A stretch of DNA of 64,000 nucleotides from contig NZ_FXTC01000006.1 in NCBI RefSeq assembly GCF_900182655.1, positions 1 through 64,000 of the forward strand, in the 5' to 3' direction. The stretch's first letter is position 1; each line of letters starts with the position of its first letter. The DNA comes from Chryseobacterium rhizoplanae. Lineage in GTDB: Bacteria > Bacteroidota > Bacteroidia > Flavobacteriales > Weeksellaceae. A program made the translations under genes and the position numbers. The notes beneath the pieces are model-generated. The model worked only from the letters and a program-made list of their open reading frames with translations, was not told where the DNA came from and searched no databases. Positions 9,846-18,389 of the stretch are shown here, one piece after another.

Positions 9846-9853
9846 TAAATTTG
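9846..9853 (+). promoter_or_regulatory. Probable -7 element of pafA
   Basis: TAAATTTG matches the Bacteroidota -7 consensus TAnnTTTG, 22 bases before the pafA ATG. A clear -33 TTTG is not visible at the right spacing. Confidence 0.4.
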
Positions 9854-9875
9854 TTGTCAATAAAAATTTACTTGG

Positions 9876-11522
9876 ATGCTTAGGAACATTTCAATTGCGG
9901 CAGCTACTTTTTTGTCCGTAATTACAATCAATGCACAGAAGAACAAAAATACCCAACTGGAAAGACCCAAATTAGTCGTAGGTCTGGTAGTAGACCAGAT
10001 GCGTTGGGACTATTTATACCGTTTTTATGGTAAATATGGAAATGACGGTTTCAAAAGACTTTTGAATACGGGATATTCTTTGAATAATGTACACATTCCT
10101 TATGTTCCTACCATTACTGCTTTGGGACACACGTGTATTTATACAGGTTCCGTACCGGCTATTCACGGAATTGCTGGAAACGACTGGACGGATAAAGAAA
10201 CAGGAAAAGGAGTGTACTGTACTGCGGATGAAAGCGTTCAACCTGTGGGAACAACCAATGTGAAAACCGGAAGCCATTCTCCAAAAAATCTGTGGTCTAC
10301 TACGGTGACTGACGAATTGAGATTAGCAACCAACTTCCAGGGAAAAGTAGTCGGAGTTTCTTTGAAAGACCGTGCTTCTATTCTTCCTGCAGGACACACT
10401 CCAAACGGAGCGTTCTGGTTTGATGACAGCACTGGAAATTTTATTACCAGTACATGGTATATGAATGATCTTCCTCAATGGGTAAAATCATTCAATTCTC
10501 AGAATCTTCCTGAAAAATTAGTAGCCAACGGCTGGAATACTTTACTTCCAATCAATCAATATACGGAAAGTGCACCGGACAATTCTTCCTGGGAAGGTCT
10601 GTTGGGAAGTGCAAAAACACCTACTTTCCCTTACAGTAATTTAGCAAAGGATTATCAGGCTAAAAAAGATAATATCCGTTACACACCTTTCGGGAATACG
10701 CTGACATTGAAGTTGGCAGAAGCTTCTGTAGAGGGTGAAAAACTGGGTGGAGATAATATCACAGACTTCTTAGCGATCAACCTTGCGTCTACTGATTATG
10801 CAGGTCATAAATTCGGACCGAATTCTATTGAGGTAGAAGATGTTTATATCAGATTAGATCAGGATTTAGCAGAGTTCTTCAATTACCTGGATGCTAAAGT
10901 AGGAAAAGGTGAGTATACGGTTTTCCTTTCTGCAGACCATGGTGGAGCACACTCTGTAGGATTTCTTAAAGAGCATAAAATCCCGACAGGTTTCTTTGGT
11001 GAAGATGCAGAAAAAAATCTGAACCAGAAGCTGAAAGATAAATTCGGAGCTGATAAACTGATTAATGCGATTGATAACTATCAGATTTATTTTGACAGAA
11101 AAGTATTGGCTGACAGTAAGCTTGAATTGGATGATGTAAGAAACTTCGCTGTAAAAGAACTGGAGAAAGATCCTACCGTTTTATATGCAGTTTCTGTAGA
11201 TAAAGTTCAGGAAGCAAGTATTCCGGAACCCATCAAACAAAGAATTATCAACGGGATCAACAGACAGAGAAGTGGAGATATTCAGTTGATTTCTCATGAT
11301 TCTATGCTTCCTCCATATTCAAAAACGGGAACTACCCACAGTGTTTGGAATTCTTACGATTCACATATTCCATTGATCTTTATGGGTTGGGGCGTGAAGC
11401 AGGGAGAAAGCAATAAGGAATATCACATGACGGATATTGCTCCTACGGTATCTTCTCTATTGAAAATTCAGTTTCCAAGTGGAAATGTAGGAAACCCAAT
11501 TACGGAAGTTATTGGTAAATAA
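9876..11522 (+). CDS. pafA: PafA-type alkaline phosphatase (periplasmic)
   Basis: A 548-residue exported phosphomonoesterase with a signal peptide ending at ITINAQ (residue 21). The sequence closely follows Elizabethkingia meningoseptica PafA (PKLVVGLVVDQMRWDYLYR, TALGHTCIYTGSVPAIHG, SLKDRASILPAGH). All residues known in PafA are present at a constant +2 offset: metal ligands D40, D307, H311, D354, H355 and H488, the threonine nucleophile T81, and the substrate-binding N102, K164 and R166. K164/R166 plus the Thr nucleophile are the marks of the monoesterase rather than a phosphodiesterase. In PafA-bearing species it releases phosphate from organic phosphate constitutively. It has a -7-like element upstream and a terminator at 11550. 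Confidence 0.94.
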   Translation: MLRNISIAAATFLSVITINAQKNKNTQLERPKLVVGLVVDQMRWDYLYRFYGKYGNDGFKRLLNTGYSLNNVHIPYVPTITALGHTCIYTGSVPAIHGIAGNDWTDKETGKGVYCTADESVQPVGTTNVKTGSHSPKNLWSTTVTDELRLATNFQGKVVGVSLKDRASILPAGHTPNGAFWFDDSTGNFITSTWYMNDLPQWVKSFNSQNLPEKLVANGWNTLLPINQYTESAPDNSSWEGLLGSAKTPTFPYSNLAKDYQAKKDNIRYTPFGNTLTLKLAEASVEGEKLGGDNITDFLAINLASTDYAGHKFGPNSIEVEDVYIRLDQDLAEFFNYLDAKVGKGEYTVFLSADHGGAHSVGFLKEHKIPTGFFGEDAEKNLNQKLKDKFGADKLINAIDNYQIYFDRKVLADSKLELDDVRNFAVKELEKDPTVLYAVSVDKVQEASIPEPIKQRIINGINRQRSGDIQLISHDSMLPPYSKTGTTHSVWNSYDSHIPLIFMGWGVKQGESNKEYHMTDIAPTVSSLLKIQFPSGNVGNPITEVIGK

Positions 11523-11549
11523 TTGCATACGATTATTCTATGATACATG

Positions 11550-11578
11550 GCTGCTTTCAACCGAAAGCAGCTTTTTTT
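11550..11578 (+). terminator. Rho-independent terminator of pafA
   Basis: A perfect nine-base-pair stem, GCTGCTTTC-AACC-GAAAGCAGC, is followed by seven T residues, 27 bases after the pafA stop. Confidence 0.85.
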
Positions 11579-11627
11579 GTGAATTTTTGCTTCAAATTCT
11601 TAATCTGATACACTCTCATTTCACTTT

Positions 11628-11658
11628 TTTGGCAAATACATATAAAAAACTATCTTTG
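11628..11658 (+). promoter_or_regulatory. Bacteroidota-type promoter of the btuB transcript
   Basis: TTTG (11628-11631), a 19-base spacer and TATCTTTG (11651-11658) match the TTTG-N19-TAnnTTTG consensus. It lies just before the cobalamin riboswitch, so transcription would start at the beginning of the aptamer. Confidence 0.7.
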
Positions 11659-11666
11659 CAAAAATT

Positions 11667-11810
11667 TTGGTTTCCAGTATTTTGGAATGAAAAGGGAATC
11701 GGGTGTAACTCCCGGACTGTCCCCGCAACTGTAAATCGCAATAAAAGTTTCTGCAAACAGCCACTGTCTAAAACGGGAAGGAGCAGAATGCGAAAGTCAG
11801 GAGACCTGCC
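11667..11810 (+). promoter_or_regulatory. Cobalamin (B12) riboswitch
   Basis: The leader has the conserved landmarks of the class: a G/A-rich GGGAATCGGGTG segment, CCCGGACTGTCCCCGCAACT (11711 onward), GCCACTG (11760-11766) and the B12 box AGTCAGGAGACCTGCC (11795-11810). Order and spacing match known cobalamin aptamers. It ends 48 bases before the btuB ATG, with GGAGG at 11839-11843. It should reduce btuB and btuG-like expression when adenosylcobalamin is abundant. Confidence 0.95.
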
Positions 11811-11858
11811 AACATTATAATAAAAAACATATTGCTTTCGGAGGAAAAGTAAAAAAGT

Positions 11859-13685
11859 ATGGATATAAAAAGATCTTTAGTACTGCTTTTTTCATCTTAT
11901 GGCTGTTTTCTTTTTGGACAAGAGAAAACCATCGACACTATTTATGTCTTCGACAACCAGATGAATAGGGTGAAACTTTTTCATCCCGTAAAAATAATTT
12001 CGGCAGAAGAGGCCGAGAAAAATTCCAGTAATCTTTCTGAACTTCTGAGATTTCAATCGCAGGTATTTATCAAAGAAAATGGTCGCGGAGCTGTTTCTTC
12101 ACCTTCTTTCAGAGGAACTACTGCCCAGCAGACCGCCTTTGTATGGAATGGAATTAATATCAACTCAAGTTTTTTAGGGCAGGGAGATATCAATAATATT
12201 GCTTTGTTCGGATATGACCAGATCGGTATAAAAGCCGGCGGAGGAAGTGTGGTGTATGGAAGTGGTGCTATCGGGGGAAGTATTCACCTTAATAATACTC
12301 TTGATTTTAACAAAGGCTTCCATGGTTCTTTATTTTCTGAAGTTGCTTCTTTTAATACCTACAATAATTTTGTAAAAGGTTCTTACAGCAATGATAAGTT
12401 CAGTTTTAAAGCTTCAGGAAATTATTCCGTAAGCGAAAATAATTATGAGGTAAGTGATCTGAATTACATCAACAGAAACGGTAATTATTACAATACAACA
12501 TTCAATGTAGGAGCATCCTATAAAATGACGGATGATCATAAAATTTCTTGGCAGAGCCAGTTCTTTGATTCTTCACAACATTATCCTGTGTATGAAGAAA
12601 CGGGAACAAAAACAAAATATAAAACTCAAAGTGTAAGAAGCCTTCTTTCCTGGGACTGGAACAAAGCGAAGTTTAGTAACTCCCTTAGAGCAGCCTATAC
12701 AGAAGAGAATTTTCAGTATTTCGGTTCTTTAAATCTGCCTAAATCCAGTGGCGGAACAGGGAAAAATTACATCTTTAAAAATGATTTCAATTATTTCCTG
12801 AATTCTAAGTGGAATTTTAATATTATCGGCGAGTTTCAGATCAATAAAGGGGAAGGATATGCGAGCGGAATATCCAGTGTCAGCAGAAATGTTGGTTCCG
12901 TTTCCGGATTGTTGAGGTATTTTGCAACAAAAAACCTGCGTTTTGAAGGTGGGTTCAAGAAAGATTTTGTGGAAGATGTAAAGTCACCGCTGATGTATTC
13001 ATTCTCCGGAAAATGGAGTGCTGCAAAATGGTATGATGTAAGTGTTAACGTATCAAAAAACTTCAGATACCCGTCATTTAATGATATTTATTATGAACCG
13101 GGAGGAAATAAAGAGCTGAGACCGGAAACCTCTACCCAGGTAGATATGACGAATGAGTTCAAAGTGGGGGACTTCAGACTTACTTTGTCTCCGTACTATA
13201 TGAACATCACAGATCTTATTGCATGGCTTCCAACGGCCAAAGGATACTGGCAGGCATTCAATGTCAATAAAGTTGAATCTTACGGATTAGAATCTCAGCT
13301 GTCATTTAGTAAACAATTGGATAATCATAAATTCAGGGCGAATGTAGGATATTATTACGCAAGATCTATTGATAAAGGAACGCAGATGCAGAGACCTTAT
13401 GTGCCTATGCATAGAGGAAGTGCCAATATAGATTATGAATACAGTTTCTTTAAGTTTTTTGCACAGGGGCTGCTAAATGGTGTTACCTATACCACAAGTG
13501 ATGAAAAGAGATCAGATGCCATAGATCCTTATTTTCTTTTGAATATGGGTGTTTCAGCAACTTTAGCAAAAAAATATACCTTAGGATTTAAAGTGAATAA
13601 TCTAACAAATATGTACTATAAAACGGTTTCTTTTTATCCTTTACCGAAAAGAAACTATAGTGTGTATGCAGCAATAAATTTTTAA
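11859..13685 (+). CDS. btuB: BtuB-like TonB-dependent cobalamin receptor
   Basis: A 608-residue outer-membrane receptor with a signal peptide ending at FLFGQ (residue 21). The plug domain covers about residues 40-145 (ENGRGAVSSPSFRGTTAQQT, KAGGGSVVYGSGAIGGSIHL) and the beta-barrel the rest, ending in the terminal aromatic residue of outer-membrane proteins (YAAINF). It is of the small type, about 600 residues, without the carboxypeptidase-like N-terminal domain of SusC proteins, which fits BtuB. The assignment to B12 uptake rests on the cobalamin riboswitch directly in front. It is followed 21 bases later by a surface lipoprotein gene of the type that captures B12 in Bacteroides. Import would be energised by TonB/ExbBD encoded elsewhere. 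Confidence 0.9.
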   Translation: MDIKRSLVLLFSSYGCFLFGQEKTIDTIYVFDNQMNRVKLFHPVKIISAEEAEKNSSNLSELLRFQSQVFIKENGRGAVSSPSFRGTTAQQTAFVWNGININSSFLGQGDINNIALFGYDQIGIKAGGGSVVYGSGAIGGSIHLNNTLDFNKGFHGSLFSEVASFNTYNNFVKGSYSNDKFSFKASGNYSVSENNYEVSDLNYINRNGNYYNTTFNVGASYKMTDDHKISWQSQFFDSSQHYPVYEETGTKTKYKTQSVRSLLSWDWNKAKFSNSLRAAYTEENFQYFGSLNLPKSSGGTGKNYIFKNDFNYFLNSKWNFNIIGEFQINKGEGYASGISSVSRNVGSVSGLLRYFATKNLRFEGGFKKDFVEDVKSPLMYSFSGKWSAAKWYDVSVNVSKNFRYPSFNDIYYEPGGNKELRPETSTQVDMTNEFKVGDFRLTLSPYYMNITDLIAWLPTAKGYWQAFNVNKVESYGLESQLSFSKQLDNHKFRANVGYYYARSIDKGTQMQRPYVPMHRGSANIDYEYSFFKFFAQGLLNGVTYTTSDEKRSDAIDPYFLLNMGVSATLAKKYTLGFKVNNLTNMYYKTVSFYPLPKRNYSVYAAINF

Positions 13686-13706
13686 TAAATTAAAATTGAA
13701 TAAATT

Positions 13707-14762
13707 ATGAAAATAACTAAACTTTTAACTGTACTATTTGCAGTAGTGTTATTATTTAACATGTCTTCATGTACAAGCGATTCCGCAGAATTTGAAGTTT
13801 CTCCGATCACTTACCAGAACGGATATTTTATCTCTAATGAAGGTAACTTCAACAGTCAGGGAGCTAAAGTAACATTTGTTACAAGAGATTTAAGCCTGAA
13901 GCAGGACGATGTATATGGTTATAACAATAGTAAAGAAATCTTAGGTGACGTTCTTCAGACCATTGGTCTTGACGGAAATAAGGCTTATCTTGTGATAAAC
14001 AACTCAAACAAAATTGTTGTAGTAGACCGTTATACATTTAAGAAATTAGCAGTCATTTCAGATCAGCTTGATAATCCAAGAGGAATTACTTTTGCGAATG
14101 GATTTATTTATGTTGCCAACACCAATTTCATTGCTCATACTCAAAGTGTAACAAAGTATAAAGCTTCTGACTACTCATTTGTAAGCAAAATCAATATGAC
14201 TGAAGTTTCTGATAAAACAGTAGAAGCAGGAGGAAATGTTTTTGTACAGAACGCTTCATCAGGATTTGGAAATAAGATTACGTATATCAATACTTCCAAT
14301 GATGCTAAAACTGAAATTACCATTCCGAATGGTCAAATTGGGAATACTGTGTCTTACAAATCCAATGTCTACACTATTTCTTCAACAGTTGCAGATTCTT
14401 ATATCTATAAGATTTCAAGCACAGGAGCTATAACACCGGTAGTTACACTGACAGGAATTCCAAATGCTACCAATCTTCAGATTGATAACGATAAAATCTA
14501 CTTCAGTTCTGCTAACAAAGTGTATACAACAAGCTTAGCTACACCAACCGTTCCTACAGCTCCATTGCTAACAGCTGCAGATGGTGGTCCTTACTTTACA
14601 CTTTATGGATTTAACGTTATTGACGGAAGAATCTTTGCATCAGATGTTAAACAATTTACAGCAGAAAGCGAAATGGTAATATATTCAGCAACTACGGGTA
14701 ACAAAATGAGTTCTCTTAAAACAGGAGGTCTTGGTGCTAACGGTACTTTCCTGAATCCATAA
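13707..14762 (+). CDS. DUF5074/YncE-like propeller lipoprotein, BtuG-like B12 capture protein
   Basis: A 351-residue lipoprotein: a hydrophobic N-terminus ends in the lipobox region NMSSC with the lipid-bearing cysteine at 22. The body has repeated propeller-type segments (NKAYLVINNSNKIVVVDRYT, GFIYVANTN, DNDKIYFSSANKVYTTS, DGRIFASDV), as in YncE-like beta-propellers. It directly follows btuB behind the cobalamin riboswitch. Bacteroides BtuG is a propeller surface lipoprotein that binds B12 very tightly and docks on BtuB. By fold, localisation and context this gene is the likely counterpart. That function is inferred; sequence alone does not show ligand residues. A strong terminator follows. 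Confidence 0.82.
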   Translation: MKITKLLTVLFAVVLLFNMSSCTSDSAEFEVSPITYQNGYFISNEGNFNSQGAKVTFVTRDLSLKQDDVYGYNNSKEILGDVLQTIGLDGNKAYLVINNSNKIVVVDRYTFKKLAVISDQLDNPRGITFANGFIYVANTNFIAHTQSVTKYKASDYSFVSKINMTEVSDKTVEAGGNVFVQNASSGFGNKITYINTSNDAKTEITIPNGQIGNTVSYKSNVYTISSTVADSYIYKISSTGAITPVVTLTGIPNATNLQIDNDKIYFSSANKVYTTSLATPTVPTAPLLTAADGGPYFTLYGFNVIDGRIFASDVKQFTAESEMVIYSATTGNKMSSLKTGGLGANGTFLNP

Positions 14763-14811
14763 TACCTTACAGCATAAAAAATAATTTTTTATTTTTTCAT
14801 CATTTGTGTTT

Positions 14812-14850
14812 TTTTCCGGCCGGTTTCTTTCGAAACCGGCCGGCTTTGTT
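14812..14850 (+). terminator. Strong terminator of the btuB operon
   Basis: A perfect 12-base-pair stem, CCGGCCGGTTTC-TTTC-GAAACCGGCCGG (14816-14843), is followed by CTTTGTTTT. Confidence 0.85.
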
Positions 14851-14862
14851 TTCATAGTGAAC

Positions 14863-14905
14863 AAAAAAATCGCGGCGGGATGGAACATCCCGCCGCGATT
14901 TTTTA
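14863..14905 (-). terminator. Bidirectional terminator between btuG-like and cca genes
   Basis: AAAAAATCGCGGCGGGATG-GAA-CATCCCGCCGCGATTTTTT is a near-perfect 19-base-pair stem with A and T flanks, so it can act on both strands. It is 17 bases past the cca stop and mainly serves that gene. Confidence 0.85.
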
Positions 14906-14921
14906 TTATTTATCAATTGAA

Positions 14922-16340
14922 TTATAGTGTCAATCCCAGTTTTTCCGCCTCAACAATCACAAATTTTGTGGCTTCTTCTTTTTCATTGGGAATTTCACCT
15001 TCAAGAATAGCCTCTTTAACTTTCTCTTTTAAAATACCGATTTCGCGGCCCGGCTTAAGATTAAACATTTCCATGATCTCTTCACCGGTAATAGGGGGCT
15101 GGAAGTTTCTTACCTGATCTTTTTCCTCCACTTCTTTGATCTTCACCGCTACATATTCAAAGTTTCTTTTGAATTTTTCCTGTTTCTTAGAATTCTTAGT
15201 CGTAATATCAGCTTTGCAAAGGGTGAAAAGATCTTCCAGATCTTCTCCGGCATCAAATAAAAGTCTTCTCAATGCGGAATCCGAAGCATCATCAGTAATC
15301 AGAGCAATAGGTCGGGATGAAAGCTTTACCATCTTCTGAACATATTTCATATCACTTCCTAAAGGTAACTTCAAACGCTGGAAAAGTGTCTTGGTCATTT
15401 TTGAGCCTAAAAATTCATGCCCGTGAAAAGTCCATCCCGTTCCTTCTACAAATTTTTTCGTAGGGGCCTTACCAATATCATGAAGCAAAGCAGACCAACG
15501 GAGCCAAAGATTATCGGTATTCACAGAAATATTATCCACTACTTCCAAAGTATGGTAAAAGTTATCTTTGTGTGTTTGTCCTTCCACTTCTTCCACTCCC
15601 TTCAATTCTATCAGTTCCGGAATTATCAGCTTCATAAGACCGGTTTGTTCCATCAACCTCAGTCCGACAGACGGTTTTTCAGACAGCATGATTTTGTTGA
15701 ATTCTACCATGATTCTTTCCATCGAAACAATCTTGATTCTTTCTGCTTCCTGCTGGATAGCCTGCAGAGAGTTCTCCTCAATTTTAAAATTTAAAGTTGA
15801 AGCAAAACGCACGGCTCTCATCATCCTCAACGGATCATCAGAATAGGTCTGAGCAGGTTCTAAAGGAGTCCTTAAAATACCTTTTTCAAGATCATCAACC
15901 CCATTGAAGGGATCAATAAGTTCCCCGAAATTATCTTTATTTAAAGAAATAGCCATCGCATTGATGGTGAAATCTCTTCTTTTCTGGTCATCTTCAAGGC
16001 TTCCGCCTTCCACTTCAGGTTTTCTGCTGTTTTCAGTGTAGCTTTCTTTTCTTGCTCCCACAAATTCCAGATCAAGGTCTTTATACTTGATCATTGCCGT
16101 TCCATACGTTTTGAATACGGAAACTTTTAATTTAGGATCTATATCCTGAGCTACACTCTGGGCAAGCTCAATACCACTTTGTTCGGTCACAAAATCTATA
16201 TCTGTGGAAGCTTTTCTTTTCATCAGAAGGTCACGAACATAACCGCCCACAATATATACGGACTGATTATTCCTTTCTGCTGCTTCAGAAATTATTTTAA
16301 AAAGTTTTAAATTCTTATTTTGATTAAGATTAATTATCAT
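14922..16340 (-). CDS. cca: CCA tRNA nucleotidyltransferase with HD domain
   Basis: The protein has 472 residues from the ATG at 16340; a TTG six codons upstream is possible but less likely. It adds or repairs the 3'-CCA of tRNAs using CTP and ATP. The class II nucleotidyltransferase signature is clear: YIVGGYVRDLLM near residue 30 and the metal-binding DIDFV about 15 residues later, then RRDFTINAMA and the ribose/base region DPLRMMRAVRFA. A C-terminal HD domain has RWSALLHDIGKAP with the HD pair. The HD part is found in many bacterial CCA enzymes and can hydrolyse cyclic or terminal phosphates. It is a single housekeeping gene closed by a strong terminator. Confidence 0.92.
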   Translation of the reverse strand: MIINLNQNKNLKLFKIISEAAERNNQSVYIVGGYVRDLLMKRKASTDIDFVTEQSGIELAQSVAQDIDPKLKVSVFKTYGTAMIKYKDLDLEFVGARKESYTENSRKPEVEGGSLEDDQKRRDFTINAMAISLNKDNFGELIDPFNGVDDLEKGILRTPLEPAQTYSDDPLRMMRAVRFASTLNFKIEENSLQAIQQEAERIKIVSMERIMVEFNKIMLSEKPSVGLRLMEQTGLMKLIIPELIELKGVEEVEGQTHKDNFYHTLEVVDNISVNTDNLWLRWSALLHDIGKAPTKKFVEGTGWTFHGHEFLGSKMTKTLFQRLKLPLGSDMKYVQKMVKLSSRPIALITDDASDSALRRLLFDAGEDLEDLFTLCKADITTKNSKKQEKFKRNFEYVAVKIKEVEEKDQVRNFQPPITGEEIMEMFNLKPGREIGILKEKVKEAILEGEIPNEKEEATKFVIVEAEKLGLTL

Positions 16341-16377
16341 CGTTAATAATAGTGTCAATTTCTACCAATGTTACTCA

Positions 16378-16722
16378 TTAATCGTAATGAGCGTACATTC
16401 TACTAATTTTTCCGTCTTCATTAAAAAACATGACTTCAACAGCATGTTTATCCATGATCGACTTATAAAATAATGCTACGGAATCTACTCCTGCCGTGGA
16501 ATGAATAAGATCAAAATGAAGATCCGGAAACTTATCCAGGGCTTTTCGCCAATATTCACGGACGGCTTCTTTTCCTTTTAAAGAACTTTCTTTACCACCT
16601 GTAGCCACAGCAATCATGGGAGTTGTAATCTCAATATCATCCGAATAGTGGGTGAGAATAGCCTCTAAATCATGAGAATTCCATGCATTAATCCACATTT
16701 GAGCAAATTCCTGATGATTCAT
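16378..16722 (-). CDS. Nuclear transport factor 2-like (SnoaL-type) protein
   Basis: A 114-residue protein with the SnoaL-like pattern: FAQMWINAWNSHDLEAILTH at the start, YSDDIEITTPM, then KGKEAVREYWRKALDKFPDL and a C-terminal sheet. The length is normal for the fold, a cone-shaped alpha+beta barrel used for small-molecule binding or isomerase-type chemistry. No catalytic set can be named. It ends 38 bases upstream of the cca start on the same strand and may share transcription with cca. The substrate is unknown. Confidence 0.85.
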   Translation of the reverse strand: MNHQEFAQMWINAWNSHDLEAILTHYSDDIEITTPMIAVATGGKESSLKGKEAVREYWRKALDKFPDLHFDLIHSTAGVDSVALFYKSIMDKHAVEVMFFNEDGKISRMYAHYD

Positions 16723-16829
16723 AGCAAATAATTTATGAGTTGAGTTTGCAAAGATAGAATTAAAAAAAAGAAATCCTGCCGATATGAACTGACAAGACTC
16801 TAAAAAATAAACAGAAAAGTTAAGAACTT

Positions 16830-17378
16830 CTATTCTCTAAGAACCTTTATTCTGTTGTCATTCCATATTTTGATCACCGAAGAACCTGAGTATTTTGAAA
16901 CTTTTTCTCTGTCTTCCTCTACTGCATAATCTACAAGACTGATCATCTCCTCAGAAATATCAGAGAATTTCAATGGGCTTTTCTCACCACTGAAATTGGC
17001 AGAGGTAGATACCAAAGGTTTGTTCAGTTTTGTAATCAGTTTTTTGCAGAAATCATTTTTTACAAGACGTATCCCTATGCTTCCATCCTCCGCAAGAAGT
17101 TCTTTGGGTAAACCCCTTGGATTTTCATAAACAATAGTTACCGGCTTTTCACTAAGATCAATAATTTCCCAGGCCATCTCAGGAACATCCACCAGATCCT
17201 GAAGCCTTTTTTCAGACTCTACAAGAATGATCATGGATTTATTTTTTTCGCGCTTCTTAATGTCAAAAATTTTATTGACAGCTTCTATATTGGTAGCATC
17301 ACAACCAATTCCCCAAATGGTATCTGTAGGGTAAAGGATTGTTCCGCCGGATTTTAATATTTCGATAATATGTTCCAT
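16830..17378 (-). CDS. tsaC: L-threonylcarbamoyladenylate synthase (Sua5/YrdC family)
   Basis: A 182-residue single-domain YrdC-like protein. It makes threonylcarbamoyl-AMP from threonine, bicarbonate and ATP for the t6A tRNA modification. The family pattern is visible: GGTILYPTDTIWGIGCDATN at residues 11-30, KIFDIKKREKNKSMIIL with the K-R pair, VTIVYENPRGLP, SIGIRLVKN, and PLVSTSANFSGEKSP (S-T-S-A-N). The length fits the short TsaC type rather than the two-domain Sua5. The exact symbol is by family; some YciO-like relatives have a different role, but the S-T-S-A-N and K-R motifs favour the synthase. Confidence 0.85.
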   Translation of the reverse strand: MEHIIEILKSGGTILYPTDTIWGIGCDATNIEAVNKIFDIKKREKNKSMIILVESEKRLQDLVDVPEMAWEIIDLSEKPVTIVYENPRGLPKELLAEDGSIGIRLVKNDFCKKLITKLNKPLVSTSANFSGEKSPLKFSDISEEMISLVDYAVEEDREKVSKYSGSSVIKIWNDNRIKVLRE

Positions 17379-17464
17379 AATTGTAGTAAGTTCAAAGGGG
17401 GAATAAAGGTAGGGAATATAAGGATTTTGGGCAAAAAATTAGGATGGAAATGTGGTCAGGTTGA

Positions 17465-17679
17465 TAAGTTTTGGCTGAAGCCAATGGAATGAGATGTAAG
17501 GTGAAAACGGGCTAAAGCCCGTTCCTATTGATGTTTTTATGATATATTGTTTTATTATATTTTTATATGGTGTAATTAAGATACTATTTAATGAATTGGA
17601 GATATTATTCTATTCAATAGAAATGGGCTTTAGCCATTTAATTCAGATATAAAAAAACTCTGGCTTTAGCCGAAACTTA
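17465..17679. repeat. 215-bp palindromic element (GGGCTTTAGCCC family), left of the transposase
   Basis: It starts TAAGTTTTGGCTGAAGCC and ends GGCTTTAGCCGAAACTTA, an 18-base terminal inverted repeat with two mismatches. Inside are the palindromes ACGGGCTAAAGCCCGT and ATGGGCTTTAGCCAT next to inverted CCTATTGA/TTCAATAG. It is nearly the same as 18149-18364 and in the same orientation. Its right end touches the stop codon of the transposase gene. It fills most of the 302-base gap up to 17378. Confidence 0.85.
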
Positions 17680-17680
17680 A

Positions 17681-18109
17681 TTAAGTTTTAAAATTATACT
17701 TTTCAACAAATTCTCTATACTCTTCAGTAAAACTCTTTTTCTGATGATGCTTCTCCTGATTCTTAATATAATGTCTTACAGAATCTATCATAGATTCAGA
17801 AACAGAAACAGCAAAATATTCATCCTGCCATGAGAATTTTCCTTTTACAAGATCATTCTTATTAATCCAATGGGATGATTCTCCCTTTATTAATTGTACA
17901 ATTCTTTCAATATTCTGATTTGATCCCAGAGAAATAAGGCAGTGACAATGGTCTGAATATCCATTAATCATATCTAAAAATATTCCTTTTTCTGTAGCAT
18001 ATTCTTTGATATGTTTCCAAACCTTAAGACGGATGTCGAATGTATTGAGAAAGGGGTCTCTGTTTCTTGTAGAAAAGACAAGATGAATGTAAATTTTGAT
18101 AAAAGCCAT
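17681..18109 (-). CDS. REP-associated (IS200-like) Y1 HUH transposase
   Basis: A 142-residue tyrosine HUH nuclease. The two histidines are in SDHCHCLISL (H54 and H56) and the catalytic tyrosine with its helper glutamine in RHYIKNQEKHH (Y114 and Q118). Length and motif order match the Y1 transposase family of IS200/IS605 (PF01797), which cuts and joins single-stranded DNA at hairpins. It sits between two copies of a 215-216 bp palindromic element whose half-units are scattered in the window, the arrangement of REP-associated transposases (RAYTs) rather than of a normal insertion sequence with its own ends. The frame is intact, so it may still be active. Confidence 0.85.
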   Translation of the reverse strand: MAFIKIYIHLVFSTRNRDPFLNTFDIRLKVWKHIKEYATEKGIFLDMINGYSDHCHCLISLGSNQNIERIVQLIKGESSHWINKNDLVKGKFSWQDEYFAVSVSESMIDSVRHYIKNQEKHHQKKSFTEEYREFVEKYNFKT

Positions 18110-18148
18110 TTGTGTTGTTTTATCAAAAGTAATGTTTTTTATTTTTAA

Positions 18149-18364
18149 TAAGTTTTGGCTAAAGCCAATGGAATGATATGTAATGTAAAAACGGGCTAAA
18201 GCCCGTTCCTATTGATGTTTTAATGATATAATGTTTTATTATATTTTATATGGTGTAATTAAGATACTATTTAATGAATTGGAGATATTATTTTATTCAA
18301 TAGAAATGGGCTTTAGCCCATTTAATTCAGAGATAAAAAAACCTCTGGCTTTAGCCAAAACTTA
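18149..18364. repeat. 216-bp palindromic element (GGGCTTTAGCCC family), right of the transposase
   Basis: It has perfect 18-base terminal inverted repeats, TAAGTTTTGGCTAAAGCC and GGCTTTAGCCAAAACTTA. Internal arms ACGGGCTAAAGCCCGTTCCT and AAATGGGCTTTAGCCCATTT are inverted to each other. The whole element is thus two head-to-head half-units around an AT-rich centre. It is about 95% like the left copy by eye. It occupies most of the gap between the transposase and the DinB gene. Confidence 0.88.
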
Positions 18365-18389
18365 TGATAATTCAACCTTATTTTAATTC

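Noticed and set aside
11512-11820. Open frame of 102 codons after pafA
   Set aside because: It overlaps the pafA terminator, the btuB promoter and the cobalamin riboswitch; the RNA signals explain the sequence better.
17465-18364. Composite transposon with IS-type ends
   Set aside because: The flanking copies are themselves palindromic non-coding elements and no target duplication is visible; RAYT-type organisation fits better.
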